Of a stretch of 64,000 nucleotides of DNA, positions 1 to 10,811 are shown piece by piece. The position numbers and the translations under genes were made by a program. The notes under the pieces were generated by a model that was not told the DNA's origin, ran no database searches, and saw nothing but the letters and a program-made list of their open reading frames with translations. Origin of the DNA: Psilocybe azurescens (lineage: Eukaryota > Basidiomycota > Agaricomycetes > Agaricales > Agrocybaceae); contig JAJIRX010000555.1 in NCBI GenBank assembly GCA_023853785.1, positions 496,001 to 560,000 of the forward strand. Reading direction: 5' to 3'. Numbering within the stretch: the stretch's first letter is position 1; every line of letters begins with the position of its first letter.

Positions 1-59
1 TCTATTTCAACTTAATTCACATGAGTGAGAATCTCTAAATCCTGTCGAGCATCTCTTAG

Positions 60-996
60 GCATCCCCACCTTCAGAGGTGCCGGAGGAATGTGGAGAAAA
101 TATGATGCCGTTTCCCTTGCTACCCCTGAAGGCTTTACGGAGTCTCCCTCGCTCGTTTGGCAGTTCTATCACTATCGTCGGGAAGCGTAAGTCCTCTAAA
201 CACAAATATTCTTCACAGCAAGTTCAATTGACACCTTGATTGCAGTGCCCTCAGAGCAGAGCCTAACAATGCACATAGAGCTTTATCTGCATTTTCTCTG
301 CCGTTGATCCGAAACCAGATTGCACCCTCTTCAACTTTTGCTCTCATAACCCAGAACGTTGACGGCCTCAGCGTCAGATCAGATAACAAAATATTGACAA
401 GCTACCCTGACGCATCCGAGCAGCAGCAAGACGAGCAAGGACGGCCACGATTGATTGAAATGCACGGTAGGCTGTTTGACGTTCTTTGCACCAACGAAGA
501 TTGTGGCCACATAGAGTTCAATACCAAATCTCCAATCTGCGAGGCCCTCTCTGGAACTGAAGCTTTAGTGGAGAAGAATACTCTGGATCCTGATATCGAT
601 GTCAAAGATCTACCTCGCTGTTCCAAGTGCGGGAGTCTTGCTCGACCGGGAGTTGTCTGGTTTGGCGAGAGGCCACACCATATGGACCTCATAGACGAGT
701 TGGTTGACAAAGCTGATTTGTGCATAGTAGTTGGCACTTCCTCCACTGTACGTTTTGTTGTGTCGATTGATGCCACTGTATTGACATTCTGCCATTCGCA
801 AGGTCTTTCCCGCTGCCGGGTACGCATACGCTGTGCAGAGTCAAGGGGGAAAGTAGCCGTGTTCAACTTAGAGCGAAGCCAAGGAGATAGAGATGCAGAC
901 TATCTTTTCTTAGGTCCCTGCGAAGAGACGCTCTTGAAGGCTCTGTCTCTTGAAGTATCAACAGACGGCGAACTGTCCGTGAAGAATTCCTTGTAG
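60..996 (+). CDS. Sirtuin (Sir2 family NAD-dependent deacylase, SIRT5-like), 3' part
   Basis: NAD+-dependent lysine deacylase of the class III/SIRT5 type; compartment not decidable because the N-terminus lies outside the window. The first visible exon follows an intron acceptor at 58-59 and encodes [16 protein letters not shown], the motif just after the GAGxS NAD-binding loop. Further on are ITQNVDGL (NAD/ribose pocket), the catalytic histidine in EMHGRLF, two zinc-binding Cys pairs (CTNEDC and CSKC), RPGVVWFGE, and VVGTSST. Introns are seen at about 187-244 and 749-811. The last exon should read [21 protein letters not shown], but this needs one extra G in the G5 run at 845-849; as written the frame stops at TAG just after it. 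The downstream frame to the TAG at 994-996 is clean. Family assignment is firm; the subclass is inference. Confidence 0.88.
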
Positions 997-1096
997 GTTA
1001 ATAACTCGGGAAAACCGTTGCATTTCGCAAGGCATCTTCTTCGTTAAATATCTAGAATTAGGTGATATAAAGCAGTAGTCAGAATGTATTGAATGG

Positions 1097-1774
1097 TTAT
1101 GAAGGATTTTGACCTGCAAAGAGTTTCTGTGAGCACACCGTAAGAAAACTCGAACGATTCATGGACAGACCAGTCGACTGTAAATCTTGCACACCGTCCT
1201 CCTCGCTCTCGAGGAAGCTGTCATCTCTTTTGTAATCTTCTTTAATCAACAATCCTGACTTGGACGCTTCTTGCACTACCTGCAGACCTGGGGATAACTC
1301 CCCAGTCGCTGATGTGGAGACACCATACAGAGCCTCAATGACCTTCATCTCTCTCTTGGAACCACTTCTCGACCAATTTGTGTGCACAGTCGTGTCAACG
1401 CTTTGGTTCCTGTCCCATTGAGCTATCTTGGGGAGACGTCCATGTGATGTTTTGTTTTCTGCAAGTCGCTCAGCAGTATCTGTCCTTGGAAAATGTTCAG
1501 CCCGGGATCGAGAACGCTATTCGGTGCAGTCGTTCTTTTTGGAACAAAGGCCTGATCAATTTTTTCGGCAAGGTTTTCCGGTGTAATCCAGGAGTCAGCT
1601 TGGTGGTATAGCGCGATGAGAGCTCGCATCTTCGCTGGCGGCAGTGTAGCGTGTGATTGTACGGTGGACGAAGAGGCTGCCGATGACGAAGCAAGCTGGC
1701 CTTTTTGCCAGTGGAATATTGTCTTGAAAGACCATGTAGACATAAAAGCCCTCGACGTGTAGTTGTTAAGCTCA
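1097..1774 (-). CDS. Conserved fungal protein with mitochondrial-type presequence
   Basis: Not recognised with certainty. The start at 1774 gives MSLTTTRRGLLCLHGLSRQY, an Arg/Ser/Leu-rich N-terminus without acidic residues that looks like a mitochondrial presequence. It is followed by a Ser-rich linker and a conserved-looking block (KMRALIALYHQADSWITPEN), then NIFPRTD, HGRLPKIAQWDRNQS and a C-terminal acidic tail. The three pieces lie in three frames and join without introns if one base is added in T5 at 1702-1706 and one in A4 at 1490-1493. The result is a single-exon protein of roughly 225 residues. The SWITPENL segment is reminiscent of small fungal mitochondrial proteins, but I cannot name a family. 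It ends convergently with the sirtuin, about 100 bp apart. Confidence 0.55.
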
Positions 1775-2003
1775 TTTTGTGGACTATGGGTACGGAGTTC
1801 AAGTAATTTTTAGATTATGAAGTTGTCGTTCGCCCTGTCCGTGTCGGGAGCACACAAAGCCAAATAACGCGTCTCTCCAACCGAACTCTTGAGCACAACT
1901 TGGACCACGACAGACGCAAAATCTTTAATTACTTATTTTGATATGTTCAGATCCAACAGATGATTTCAGAAAATACATGCGGATAAATGGATATAGCGAT
2001 TAT

Positions 2004-3958
2004 TCAAAGGTACGCCTTCAGTCCATTTTTCACCAGCAACTCATTTTCTTTCTTTTTCAGTTCCTGTGCCCTCTTCACCAATCCGGGTGCGCGTCTTAAC
2101 TCCCGTTGCCCAACTTGTTGAATATGTACAGCGTCAGGTCCCTGGAAATATATTTTAGCCTGGAATTATTCAAGAAACATCAAGCTATCTTACGTCGGCA
2201 ATTCTGAGCGTACGCAGACCTGCCCAGCGTGCGGCGAGTTCTGTGTCTTGTGAAAGGCCTTCAGCGCCAAACGCCTGCATGGCACGGTCAACAACACCTA
2301 GAGCCATGGAAGGGACAACAAACTAAGAAAAAGGCATCAGCTATCAATAAGGCATTCATAACATATGGTCGAAACCAACTTTAGCAATTCCGATTTCCTT
2401 CAATGCACCTTTGGCCTTGTATTTATCAATCTACGATTAAAGTCGTAAATTTTTGTTTGTGATGTTTGTTCAACCAACTTGCCTGTAGTGCAGCACTTAG
2501 AACGAGGAGTCGCGCCCCTTCGATCTCAGCTCGCGACTTGGCGATGTCGGCGATGACGGTCCCTGTTCAAAATCGAGTTGATGTAATAGCACAGATAATG
2601 ACGTCAAGTACTGACCATGCTCATGTAGATACTTTCCAAACGTCTTTCGACCGGGATCAGTGACACGCTGAAGCATGAGATTCAACGCCGACTGCGCAAT
2701 ACCAATGGAGCGCATGCAATGATGGATACGACCAGGTCTTTTGCATCCGAAAATAAATACACGTTATAAGGAGGGTATGTAAATACATACCCGAGACGAC
2801 CTGGATGATCTCGAAACCGCGTCCCCAACCAAGGATGAGATTTCCCAAAGGAACGCGGACGTTCTCATAGATAATTTCACAATGACCTTCCGGTGCATCG
2901 TCGTAGCCAAGTACCTTCATGGGTCGAATGATTTTGACACCAGGCGCATCGGCAGGAACAATCACAACACTCTGTTGATTGTATGAATTCTGGTTATTTG
3001 GGTCGCTTTTACCCATGACGAGATGAAGTTTGGTGCGAGGATCACCAGCACCACTGATCCACCTATATTTCAAAGTCGTAATAAACTCCTGTTAGACTGA
3101 ATAAACTTGGGATGCTCACCATTTGTGACCATTAATGACAATCTCATTACCCTCCTGCCTGATAGAAGTACGGATATTTTTGGCATCGGAGGACGCGACT
3201 GCACTTAGAAGTCAGAATCCCTTTTCCAAGACAAGGAGTGACAATATATTACCATTCTTTTCTGTCATAGCAAAGGCCGACCGGATCTCACCATTAAGAA
3301 GAGGTACAAGCCATTTCTTTTGCTGCTCCGGAGAACCATAGCGAGCCAACACCTCTGTAATAACTTAAGACTTCCGAAGAATATTCAGAGAATAGCTCTC
3401 ACCCATATTTCCGGTGTCTGGGGCAGAGCAGTTCATGACCTCAGGTCCAATGTGTCCAGCATGGGCCAAAACTTCAGCCATGACAGCATACTATCAACAT
3501 GAGTTGAGAATAGAGTTCAGGGGAATTATGAGTCATCAATACCTCAAGATTGGATAGGGGGACACCAAACTCAGGGTAGTGAGCCTTGCTCAAAAACAAA
3601 TTCCAAAGTCCTTGCTTTTTGGCTTTCTCTTTCAGTTCAGCGATGATGGGGATGACAGTTTGCCACCTCTTGACAGGATCATCGGGGAGTTGGGCATGAA
3701 CAACTTTGACGGCAGGGAGAATCTCTTCCTATATGAAATGTTTGTCAAGTTGCACAGAGCACAGTATAGATGCTGACCTCGAGGAATTTAATAACTTTGG
3801 CCAAGGTGTCTTGACCGTATGGAGTGAACTTGTCCTCGATCTGCGGTGGTTGTATAGGTTATTTACACGCACACCTTAGTTACTGTGAAGTCTAAAGAGA
3901 TACCTACCATAGACCATGAGGCCTCCGACGTGTAAGCAATAACAGGGTGTGGGGCCAT
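2004..3958 (-). CDS. Acyl-CoA dehydrogenase, ACAD10/ACAD11-like
   Basis: FAD-dependent acyl-CoA dehydrogenase, predicted to oxidise acyl-CoA in mitochondria or peroxisomes. Start [17 protein letters not shown] at 3958, then about ten short exons. Exons in order carry the N-terminal helical domain, FAMTEKN (flavin/substrate region), [20 protein letters not shown] of the middle beta domain, then [12 protein letters not shown] and [20 protein letters not shown], which is typical of the ACAD11 group. The C-terminal helical domain has [21 protein letters not shown] and ends in [11 protein letters not shown] with TGA at 2004-2006. Length is about 430 residues, normal for a stand-alone dehydrogenase lacking the kinase domain of human ACAD10/11. 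No break was needed to read it. Its substrate chain length cannot be read from the sequence. Confidence 0.9.
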
Positions 3959-4363
3959 GGTGGTTATAGTAAGAGAGTACAGATTCGTTCCAACTTTTGA
4001 GGGCTGGTGTCCAGGATGTATGTTCAGTGTGGGGAACGGCAATGTGAGTAGCCGGTCGACAGCAGTGCTCTGAGACAGGTGTGAATTCAAAACCGTCGAT
4101 TTCAAAGGTATTTCAAACCCTCATAGCTCATATGAGCTTCCTTTCTCAGCTACTGCCCACACACGAATAAAATAAATATCTATTGGATTTGCTAAGATCT
4201 GAGTCGTAAGTAGAGTATATAGAAAACAGATTAACGTATAGAATGGATATCGTAAAGTAACAGAAGAGACGACATGACGTTCGTTGTACAGAAGCATATA
4301 AGGCTACAAGCGAAGGGGCATACTATAAGATATAGTCCAGATTAATGTGGGGGCTATGGGATT
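3959..4363. other. Intergenic, 405 bp
   Basis: Promoter side of the acyl-CoA dehydrogenase gene and 3' flank of the Zn2Cys6 regulator. AT-rich 4150-4330 likely holds the regulator's 3' UTR. I see no gene or repeat here. Confidence 0.5.
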
Positions 4364-7300
4364 TCAGGTCTGGTGATGCACTGTATCCTGAAGCTCGTTA
4401 TGGGTATCGCCAAGGGTAAAAGGTAGGTCTGGATCATAGCCAAATGCCCCTGGATCGTAGACCTGCCACAGTGAATCTTGATCGGCAGTCCCATATCCAC
4501 TGGGATTGTAGTTTCGTATATAATCGAGCCCGCGGAAGGGTAAACCAACGGCTGCGAAGTTTGACGAAGGCGGGGTGGTCGATAATCCGCCCAGTCCACC
4601 AGTTAGGTCTGAATTGATATCGTAAGCGCCATAACCTTCAAGGCCAGATGCGTAAGTTCCAAACGAATTGCCGTAGAGCGTATGATCAGGGGAATTAGAA
4701 CCAAACATCTGTTGGTCATTATTTCCGTTCCATTGCTGCAGATTCGATTGACTTAAAGCGCTTGGTTGGACCCCGTACTCAAATTCGTATCTATGAGGGG
4801 ACGGTAGTTGGGCAGGTGATAACGGCGAAGAGAAATGATATGAATTTGCAGATAGTCGAGGACTAGGGTCTTGGCTCTGTGTTTGATCTGCCGCAAGCGC
4901 AGAAGTAGTGGCTGGTGAAGGCAAGTTCACTGACGCCGGGGAGCTGTGAGTGCTAGAACCTGCGCGAGGAGCTGCCCCGGACTTGAAAACGATTGATAAT
5001 AAGGGCTAGGGGCTGCTCGATCAAGGCCTTCTGTATCGTCGTGGCCACGCTTGCGTGAGGAGGACCTTGCTCTCTGACCTAAAGATTTCAAACACGCATT
5101 TCAGTTTGTGCTCTAAATGTCGACCCATGTTACTTACCACTATCTACTCGGTATGGGGATACAGCTGCCAAACGCCTATTGGAACCAGTGCCAGCGGTGT
5201 CACGAGATAGGGTCCTTCTCGATCTTCCTTTGACAACGCGGCTCGCAGAAGAACCTCCCGTTGAACCTGACGCGATAGTCACAGAACGGCGACGCTCGTG
5301 GGTCGACGTTGCAGGAGTGCTACAGATATAGGATGAGCAGTCGTGGAGGTAGTCGTTTGCACAGGCATTTGTCCAGCGGGCCCTTTCGGGCCCTTTGCTA
5401 TAGCTTCGGTCGCGGTGTTGATGAGGTCAGTGAGCAGTTCTTTACACTTGCGAGCTCCCGGCCATTGTCCCTCCCACGATTCCAATGCTGTCAAGGTGCT
5501 CTTTGCTTCCTCCATGGCAGCATTAGCGGCGCGCGGTTCAGATGCATGCATAGCATATAACAAAACAATCACCGCTGAGCTAAAGAGGTGTTGAATAAAG
5601 AAGGCCAAATGATGGGAAGGCGGGACGACGTGTTTCATGGAGGGTGCGAGTCTGATGCAAGAACGCGCCGAAGAGACGGCCTTGACCGTTGACTTTGGAG
5701 TAACTGGCTGCTCCAGCTTGACCGGTAAAAGGTTGCGGTGGAGGGTCGTAAGAACAGAATAATAGTGGCTGCAAAGCACGGCGCCCATGGAAACCTGTTC
5801 CTCGGTCTCCGATTGCGATTTGAAGACGGGAGGCAATTCGTCACACCACTTCGTTAATTCTGCATCCAGAGACTCCACAGTTCTCTGGAGGTCGGCCTTG
5901 CGTTCCGGTTCTAGATGATCTTTACATATCTCCAACGCGTATACTTGCCTCAGCACACGACCTCCGATCTCGTAAAGTTTGATGAGCGCAACTGTGCCGG
6001 TCATAAGAGACGGCTGCCTTTGGGTCATTGGAGCTCCTGTGAAGTATTCGGCCAGGTGCTCATCGTCAACTTCGACGGGAAGCTCTGCATCACAATCGGA
6101 ATCGTTGACACCCAGCGGCCGGCCCAGCGCAAGAGCGAGCATGCGGTCCAGAGTATATACGCCCCACCATATCTTCCGCCGAGTTTCCTTCTCTACCGGC
6201 GAGACAGCAAGGCGCCGAGGTGAGCGCTGCGCAATGTGTGATATGGAGTGAACATCAGGAAATGCGCAGATATAGTCGTAGTTCTTACATGGAGCCCTAA
6301 GTCCTGTCCGGCCCGAACGGCCTGACCAATCAAGATCCAAGCTTGTGGAAGGCAATTGACCGAGCATAGGAAGGATGACATTAGAACGAAGCATTGAACA
6401 TGAGCAACTTGAATGTTCGGGTGACTGATATACTGCAAGATGAGGGCCCTGTAAACGTAGTTCGGAGCACGGATGAGAAAAGTATGACCTGAATTATTGT
6501 CAAAATGAGTACCGTTCATAATAGACCATCCCCATTCCTCCATCATCATGACGCTCGGTCGCCAAACGGGAGTCTTGGGTTAAGTTGGCAGCACAAGCAA
6601 AGACAGCAAAGAGTAAAGAAAGAAAAGCGGTTTCGGAGCGAATAACCTCGAGATCATGCTGATTATCCATGATGTGCGCAAACTTCCGAAGGAAAAAGGG
6701 TTTGTCGACAACAGGCATGAGGAAATGAAGCCGCGCAAAGTATGCTGCAACCTAGGCGATATGAAATTAAATTAAAATTTGATGGACAAGTCACCTTATG
6801 GCAGGACTTACAAGTTTTTCGGCGAGGTCGCGCTCAGGGAATTCGACCTCCTCGGGACCGGGAAGTGCGTGTATTTTACCAAAAAATACAGCGGCAGGGA
6901 AATAAAGCTTGTTTACGCTTGGACCTGGTGCTTGAGGATCCTCTTCCATTGGTGATATTCGATGTAGTGGGGATGATGTTAAGGCCCGGAAGGATTGAAT
7001 AAGAGACATCGTGGAAGATCCTCCAATCCACCTCATGTGGCCATATTCATCGAGAGCAAGTTGTCCGAACAATTCACTGACTTCGTCATCCGACTTGGCT
7101 AGGGGTGACGGGCTAGCACTTGATTCCGGCGGTGAAACCTTTGGGGCAATAGAACGCAATAGAGCTGCAGTGGGTGATAGAGCTTCTGGATTTATAGATT
7201 CAGGAAGGGTCGCCGGTGTAGAGCCGTTAGGGGAAGGAGCCATGTGCTGCTCGAGGGCTGGGGCAATTTGTGAGAAGAGAGATTCCATATGAAGCAGTCG

Positions 7301-7709
7301 AGCTTCTAATTCTTGCACGTAGCTAAAGAAAGGAACCCAAATTTCACCTATGTGTCGCAAGAAAGGCGAAGACGGACTCACTGCCTGCTCAAGGCTGCCC
7401 TATCTTTGGTTTGCAGCCAAGTGCACTGAGACCCAGACATTGAACACTGCGAGCACGTTGGTTCGCATCCATCACACTTGATCTTCTTGCGCCTGTCAGG
7501 ATAGAAAGATAGAAAATTGAATTCAGAGCTGTTCGTAGCCGATGGAACTCAGAAGAATGGGTATGATACCTGCAGCTCTCACAGGCACGCCAAACTCGCC
7601 TCCGTTGCAACTGGAGGGGCTTTCCTGTGGTATCTTCGGCCATCGGATCGTCTTCTGGTCGTTTCTTCTTGGATGCAGCTATAGATGAGGATTCCTCGCC
7701 TTTGGCCAT
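4364..7709 (-). CDS. Zn2Cys6 fungal-specific transcription factor (fungal_trans domain)
   Basis: Nuclear DNA-binding regulator. Start MAKGEESSS at 7709. The binuclear cluster is split by an intron: ACESCR in the first exon, then RRKKIKCDGCEPTCSQC from about 7495. Spacing is Cx2Cx6Cx6Cx2Cx6C with one additional Cys inside the central loop. It is followed by a coiled segment (VQELEARLLHMESLFSQ). The middle-homology (fungal_trans) domain contains AYFARLHFLMPVVDKPFFLR-type sequence near 6730 and KIWWGVYTLDRMLALALGRP near 6180. A long Ser/Pro/Gln/Asn-rich tail ends ELQDTVHHQT, with the stop at 4364. The family is large, with targets unknown. The WWGVYTLDR and polar C-terminus are generic to sugar- or metabolism-type regulators, so no specific regulon is proposed. 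Confidence 0.88.
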
Positions 7710-7798
7710 TGTGGGCGGAGGAGAGTTGGTGGTTAAATGAGATGAGACAAACTAAAGCGATTCGCCCAAAAGGTCCAAGCTATGATACTAATGTAGAC

Positions 7799-7804
7799 CA
7801 CGTG
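7799..7804. promoter_or_regulatory. CACGTG E-box upstream of Zn2Cys6 gene
   Basis: Reads CCACGTGAG, about 90 bp upstream of the start codon at 7709. Same core as six other promoter sites in this window. Recognition by a bHLH (Cbf1-type) factor is inference. Confidence 0.35.
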
Positions 7805-8552
7805 AGCCTATCAGTTCGGTCCGTACCTCCTCGAAGATCGGTTTGCACTCTGCAGGAATTTAAAAGGCAGTGGTATGTAACTCTATCAACACCCTGCTGC
7901 CTGCCAGTTTTATACCCAAGAAAATTCCGCCAGGGAACCAATAACCACCGCCCTCGTGCTTCGTATATTACTGGGTAATGACAATGACATCGTGGAGGCT
8001 GTGACATCTTTCGCACTATGAAAAGCTCGGCGGTTCATTTCCACTTCCCATGGCCATCCTAATATTTTCGTTGCTGTCTGGCCGCCTCGGATGGGCTTAT
8101 AAGCGGCCTATTCATGTAGGGTACATTAAAATGGGAATCGGCCTGTTTCCGATCCATTCTCATTCCGGTCTTCCACCAAGTGCTGTCCAAACGCCTCCCT
8201 TGCATATGATGATAGATACATTCGGAAAGAGGACATTATTTATCACTAAGGCCGTTTCAGACGTAGCGCGTTGTTGGCCTTCCTAACGTGGCATAAGATC
8301 GGGCATTGGTTGGCATTGTCTTCTCAATTGGTTTCGATCGAGTTGGCCATGGCCCTGGAGCTGTCTCCACGTCTCTTAAATATTGATGACCCAGATGGGA
8401 AGAGCCGTTCAGCTCCGGAGGTACATAGGTAGAGTTGAGGTAGAGGGCATCGGAGAAAGTTATTGTGAAGTTTATTTCTGGCCCACAGGTCGGCAACGTT
8501 CACGGCCTATGATTGGCTCACTAAACCTTTGTCGGATCGGGTACATGTATAT

Positions 8553-8558
8553 CACGTG
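8553..8558. promoter_or_regulatory. CACGTG E-box upstream of Pab2-like gene
   Basis: Perfect octamer palindrome TCACGTGA at 8552-8559, 26 bp before the first in-frame ATG (8585) and 71 bp before the second (8630). Closeness to 8585 argues mildly that 8630 is the real start. Confidence 0.4.
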
Positions 8559-8584
8559 AGAATATTTGGTCCAAGCTTTCCGAA

Positions 8585-9514
8585 ATGGCTGCACCAAACA
8601 AATGTTTCTCGCTCATATTCAACAACGCCATGGCCGACGCTGAAGTAACCCAACCTACCACAAATGATAACACGGAACCCACAATAGAAGATGGCGACGA
8701 TGAAGAGTCTAATGTTCGTAAACTTTCTGTCCAAGTCACTTCTCAGCGCGTTTATTTACACCCTTATGTATTCACAGGAAATTCTTCTTATGAAACAAAG
8801 AGTTGCAGAAATGGAGAGAGAGGCGACCAAATTACGAGAGCTACAGGCGGCAGCAGCTGAACAAGCAAATTCAGCAGACGAAACTGGTTCCGCCATGGAA
8901 ACCGATGACGATAAAGCAGGCGCCGACAATAGAAGTGTATATGTTGGAAACGTGAGCACATTCATCATGATCCAGCGAAATCTCTGTTTATACGTTGCTT
9001 CTTAGGTTGATTATGGTGCAACTCCTGAAGAAATCCAAGGGCATTTCCAGGCTTGTGGGACAATCAATCGAGTTACTATTCTCTGTGATAAATTCACTGG
9101 TCATCCTAAAGGGTATGCTAGTCCCGTCAAACTTCCTCGTAATTGTTAATCAACGGCAACATGCACCAGGTATGCCTATGTGGAATTCTCAGAGCCCGAG
9201 CATATCGATGCTGCAGTCGCTCTTGATAACTCTCTTTTCAGAGGCAGACTCATCAAGGTGATTAATGAGCGAGTTTTATCACCAACGTCATTAACTGATT
9301 TCCATGTGCTCGACCAGGTCACTGCAAAACGGACCAATGTACCTGGTTTTGGTCGCGGAAGGGGTCGTGGACGACCAGGCTACAGAGGAGGCTACAGAGG
9401 TTATGCCGGCTACAGTCCGTATAGAGGAGGCCGAGGCAGGTGCGTTGCACTGATTTTGATTCTTTTGATTCTTTTCTTACCAGTTTCGATAGGGCAAGAG
9501 GTCGCGGATTCTAA
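8585..9514 (+). CDS. Nuclear polyadenylate-binding protein 2 (PABPN1/Pab2-like)
   Basis: Binds poly(A) tails in the nucleus and acts in polyadenylation control and exosome-linked RNA decay. The architecture is that of PABPN1/Pab2: acidic N-terminus, short coiled coil ([20 protein letters not shown]), a single RRM with RNP2 VYVGN and RNP1 KGYAYVEF, and a Gly/Arg tail ([19 protein letters not shown], later [14 protein letters not shown]). Introns interrupt the gene after EESN, after VYVGN, after GHPKG, within the RRM end and before the last exon, which starts at 9493. Stop TAA 9512-9514. Two in-frame ATGs exist; 8585 gives an N-terminus MAAPNKCF, while 8630 (MADAEVTQ) fits the acidic start usual in the family better. 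No break is needed. Confidence 0.9.
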
Positions 9515-9792
9515 TATTTCGGGATATTCTATCCACGAGCATATCTTATACGGGCATGCCTATGATATTTGGTTCCGCGTCCTGTCATGACACTTTGTGT
9601 TTTCTTCCCAACCCTTGTTAACTTTTTTAATTTTTTTTTTACTGTACGATACCAATCCAAAATTCAGGACTCGAGCATACACCATCATAATGCAAATTTT
9701 ATCCCGTCGATAGCTCTCTATATACATTAACGCTAGCTTCTATTTATGCGCTTGAAAGTTTAACTTCGGCGCGTCGTTAGACGGTAGGATTG

Positions 9793-10407
9793 ATGCGTCT
9801 GCAGGTGTTACGTAAGCTAAATGAAAAGTTAAACCGTGTTCGCTGTTCGACGTTGAATCTGGCTCCAATGGCCATGTTGTCCAACTTCTGTCGCGGGTCT
9901 ATCAGACTCATGTCTACAAGTACAAAACTGACTGCCTCCAAAACTGTATCTGCAGTATACCCATTCTCCAAAACCGCGTTGATCCCTTCTCGACCAGAGT
10001 ATGCCCCGACAACTCCTTCTCTTAGCAAGGGCAAAGGCTTGATGGACCATCTCCGAAATACCCTGTATACTCCTGAAAAGTACACCATGATGCGAACTCT
10101 GTTCTCAAGAAAATCATCGACCCAGCTACGTGTCGGCAGCATCGTCTCCGTCATTTCCGAACAGTCACCAACTACGTTTACTGGCGTGTTGATTGCCATT
10201 CGACGACGAGGACCTGACACATCTATTCGAGTGCGAAACGTCCTACAAAGAACGGGAACCGAGATGCAATTCTTCCTCAATTCGCCTCAGCTTAAGGAAA
10301 TCAAGGTGGTGAGACCAGCGCCGAAGGGCAGGATGAGAAGAGCCAAGTTGTTCTACCTGCGGGATTCGCCAGAGAAGATGACCGGACTTGCTGGAGGCAA
10401 AAATTAG
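9793..10407 (+). CDS. Mitochondrial large ribosomal subunit protein bL19m
   Basis: Structural protein of the mitochondrial 54S/39S subunit. Single exon. The N-terminus is basic and Ser/Thr-rich without acidic residues for about 50 residues, consistent with a presequence. The L19 fold is seen in RVGSIVSVISEQ, TFTGVLIAIRRRGPDTSIRV, GTEMQFFLNSPQLKEIKVV and the basic end KGRMRRAKLFYLRDSPEKM. I chose ATG 9793, the first ATG in this frame; a second at 9868 (MAMLSNFC) is possible. About 204 residues, a normal size for a fungal bL19m. Lies 280 bp after the Pab2-like gene. Confidence 0.88.
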   Translation: MRLQVLRKLNEKLNRVRCSTLNLAPMAMLSNFCRGSIRLMSTSTKLTASKTVSAVYPFSKTALIPSRPEYAPTTPSLSKGKGLMDHLRNTLYTPEKYTMMRTLFSRKSSTQLRVGSIVSVISEQSPTTFTGVLIAIRRRGPDTSIRVRNVLQRTGTEMQFFLNSPQLKEIKVVRPAPKGRMRRAKLFYLRDSPEKMTGLAGGKN

Positions 10408-10811
10408 CTGGTAATCCCAATTCTTCACTGTATTGTTCCGCTTTCTTACAGATGTCTTCGTTCACATAATTAGCTACTCTTTGGGCTAGCTTGAATTATA
10501 TTTCCACTGCATATTATATTTCATTGTAATTTACGCGTTGAAACAGAAAGCACGGAGAAAGTGAGAGCTACTGTGGCCTAGCAGAAGCCCAAACTGCGAG
10601 GTCTATCGCCTAAAGATGGGTTTGTGGATATTAAGAGTATTTCTTGGGGTTGTACAGAGGACAGGGAGGACATGTCTGAAACAGCGGAGATGGAAAGTGT
10701 TACTTAAAACGGAATGCCGAATAAGCGGACCATATTATATCGAGCCTAGAATAGTACTAGGAGACACGGTGCAACCTCGTTACTGCGCAACTCCACATCC
10801 CCCTCTGAACT
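10408..10811. other. Intergenic, 404 bp
   Basis: 3' flank of bL19m (AT-rich to about 10530) and promoter of the I-BAR gene. The short open frame at 10616-10864 overlaps the next start and has no conserved motif. No gene seen. Confidence 0.5.

Larger units (their letters stand above)
7710..8584. other. Long divergent intergenic region, 875 bp
   Basis: Separates the Zn2Cys6 regulator (-) from the Pab2-like gene (+). It holds two CACGTG sites near its two ends. Open frames inside are short, with no conserved motif. I see no gene. Confidence 0.55.

Noticed and set aside
5309..6251. Several plus-strand open frames within the Zn2Cys6 gene
   Set aside because: Shadows of the fungal_trans-domain exon on the other strand.
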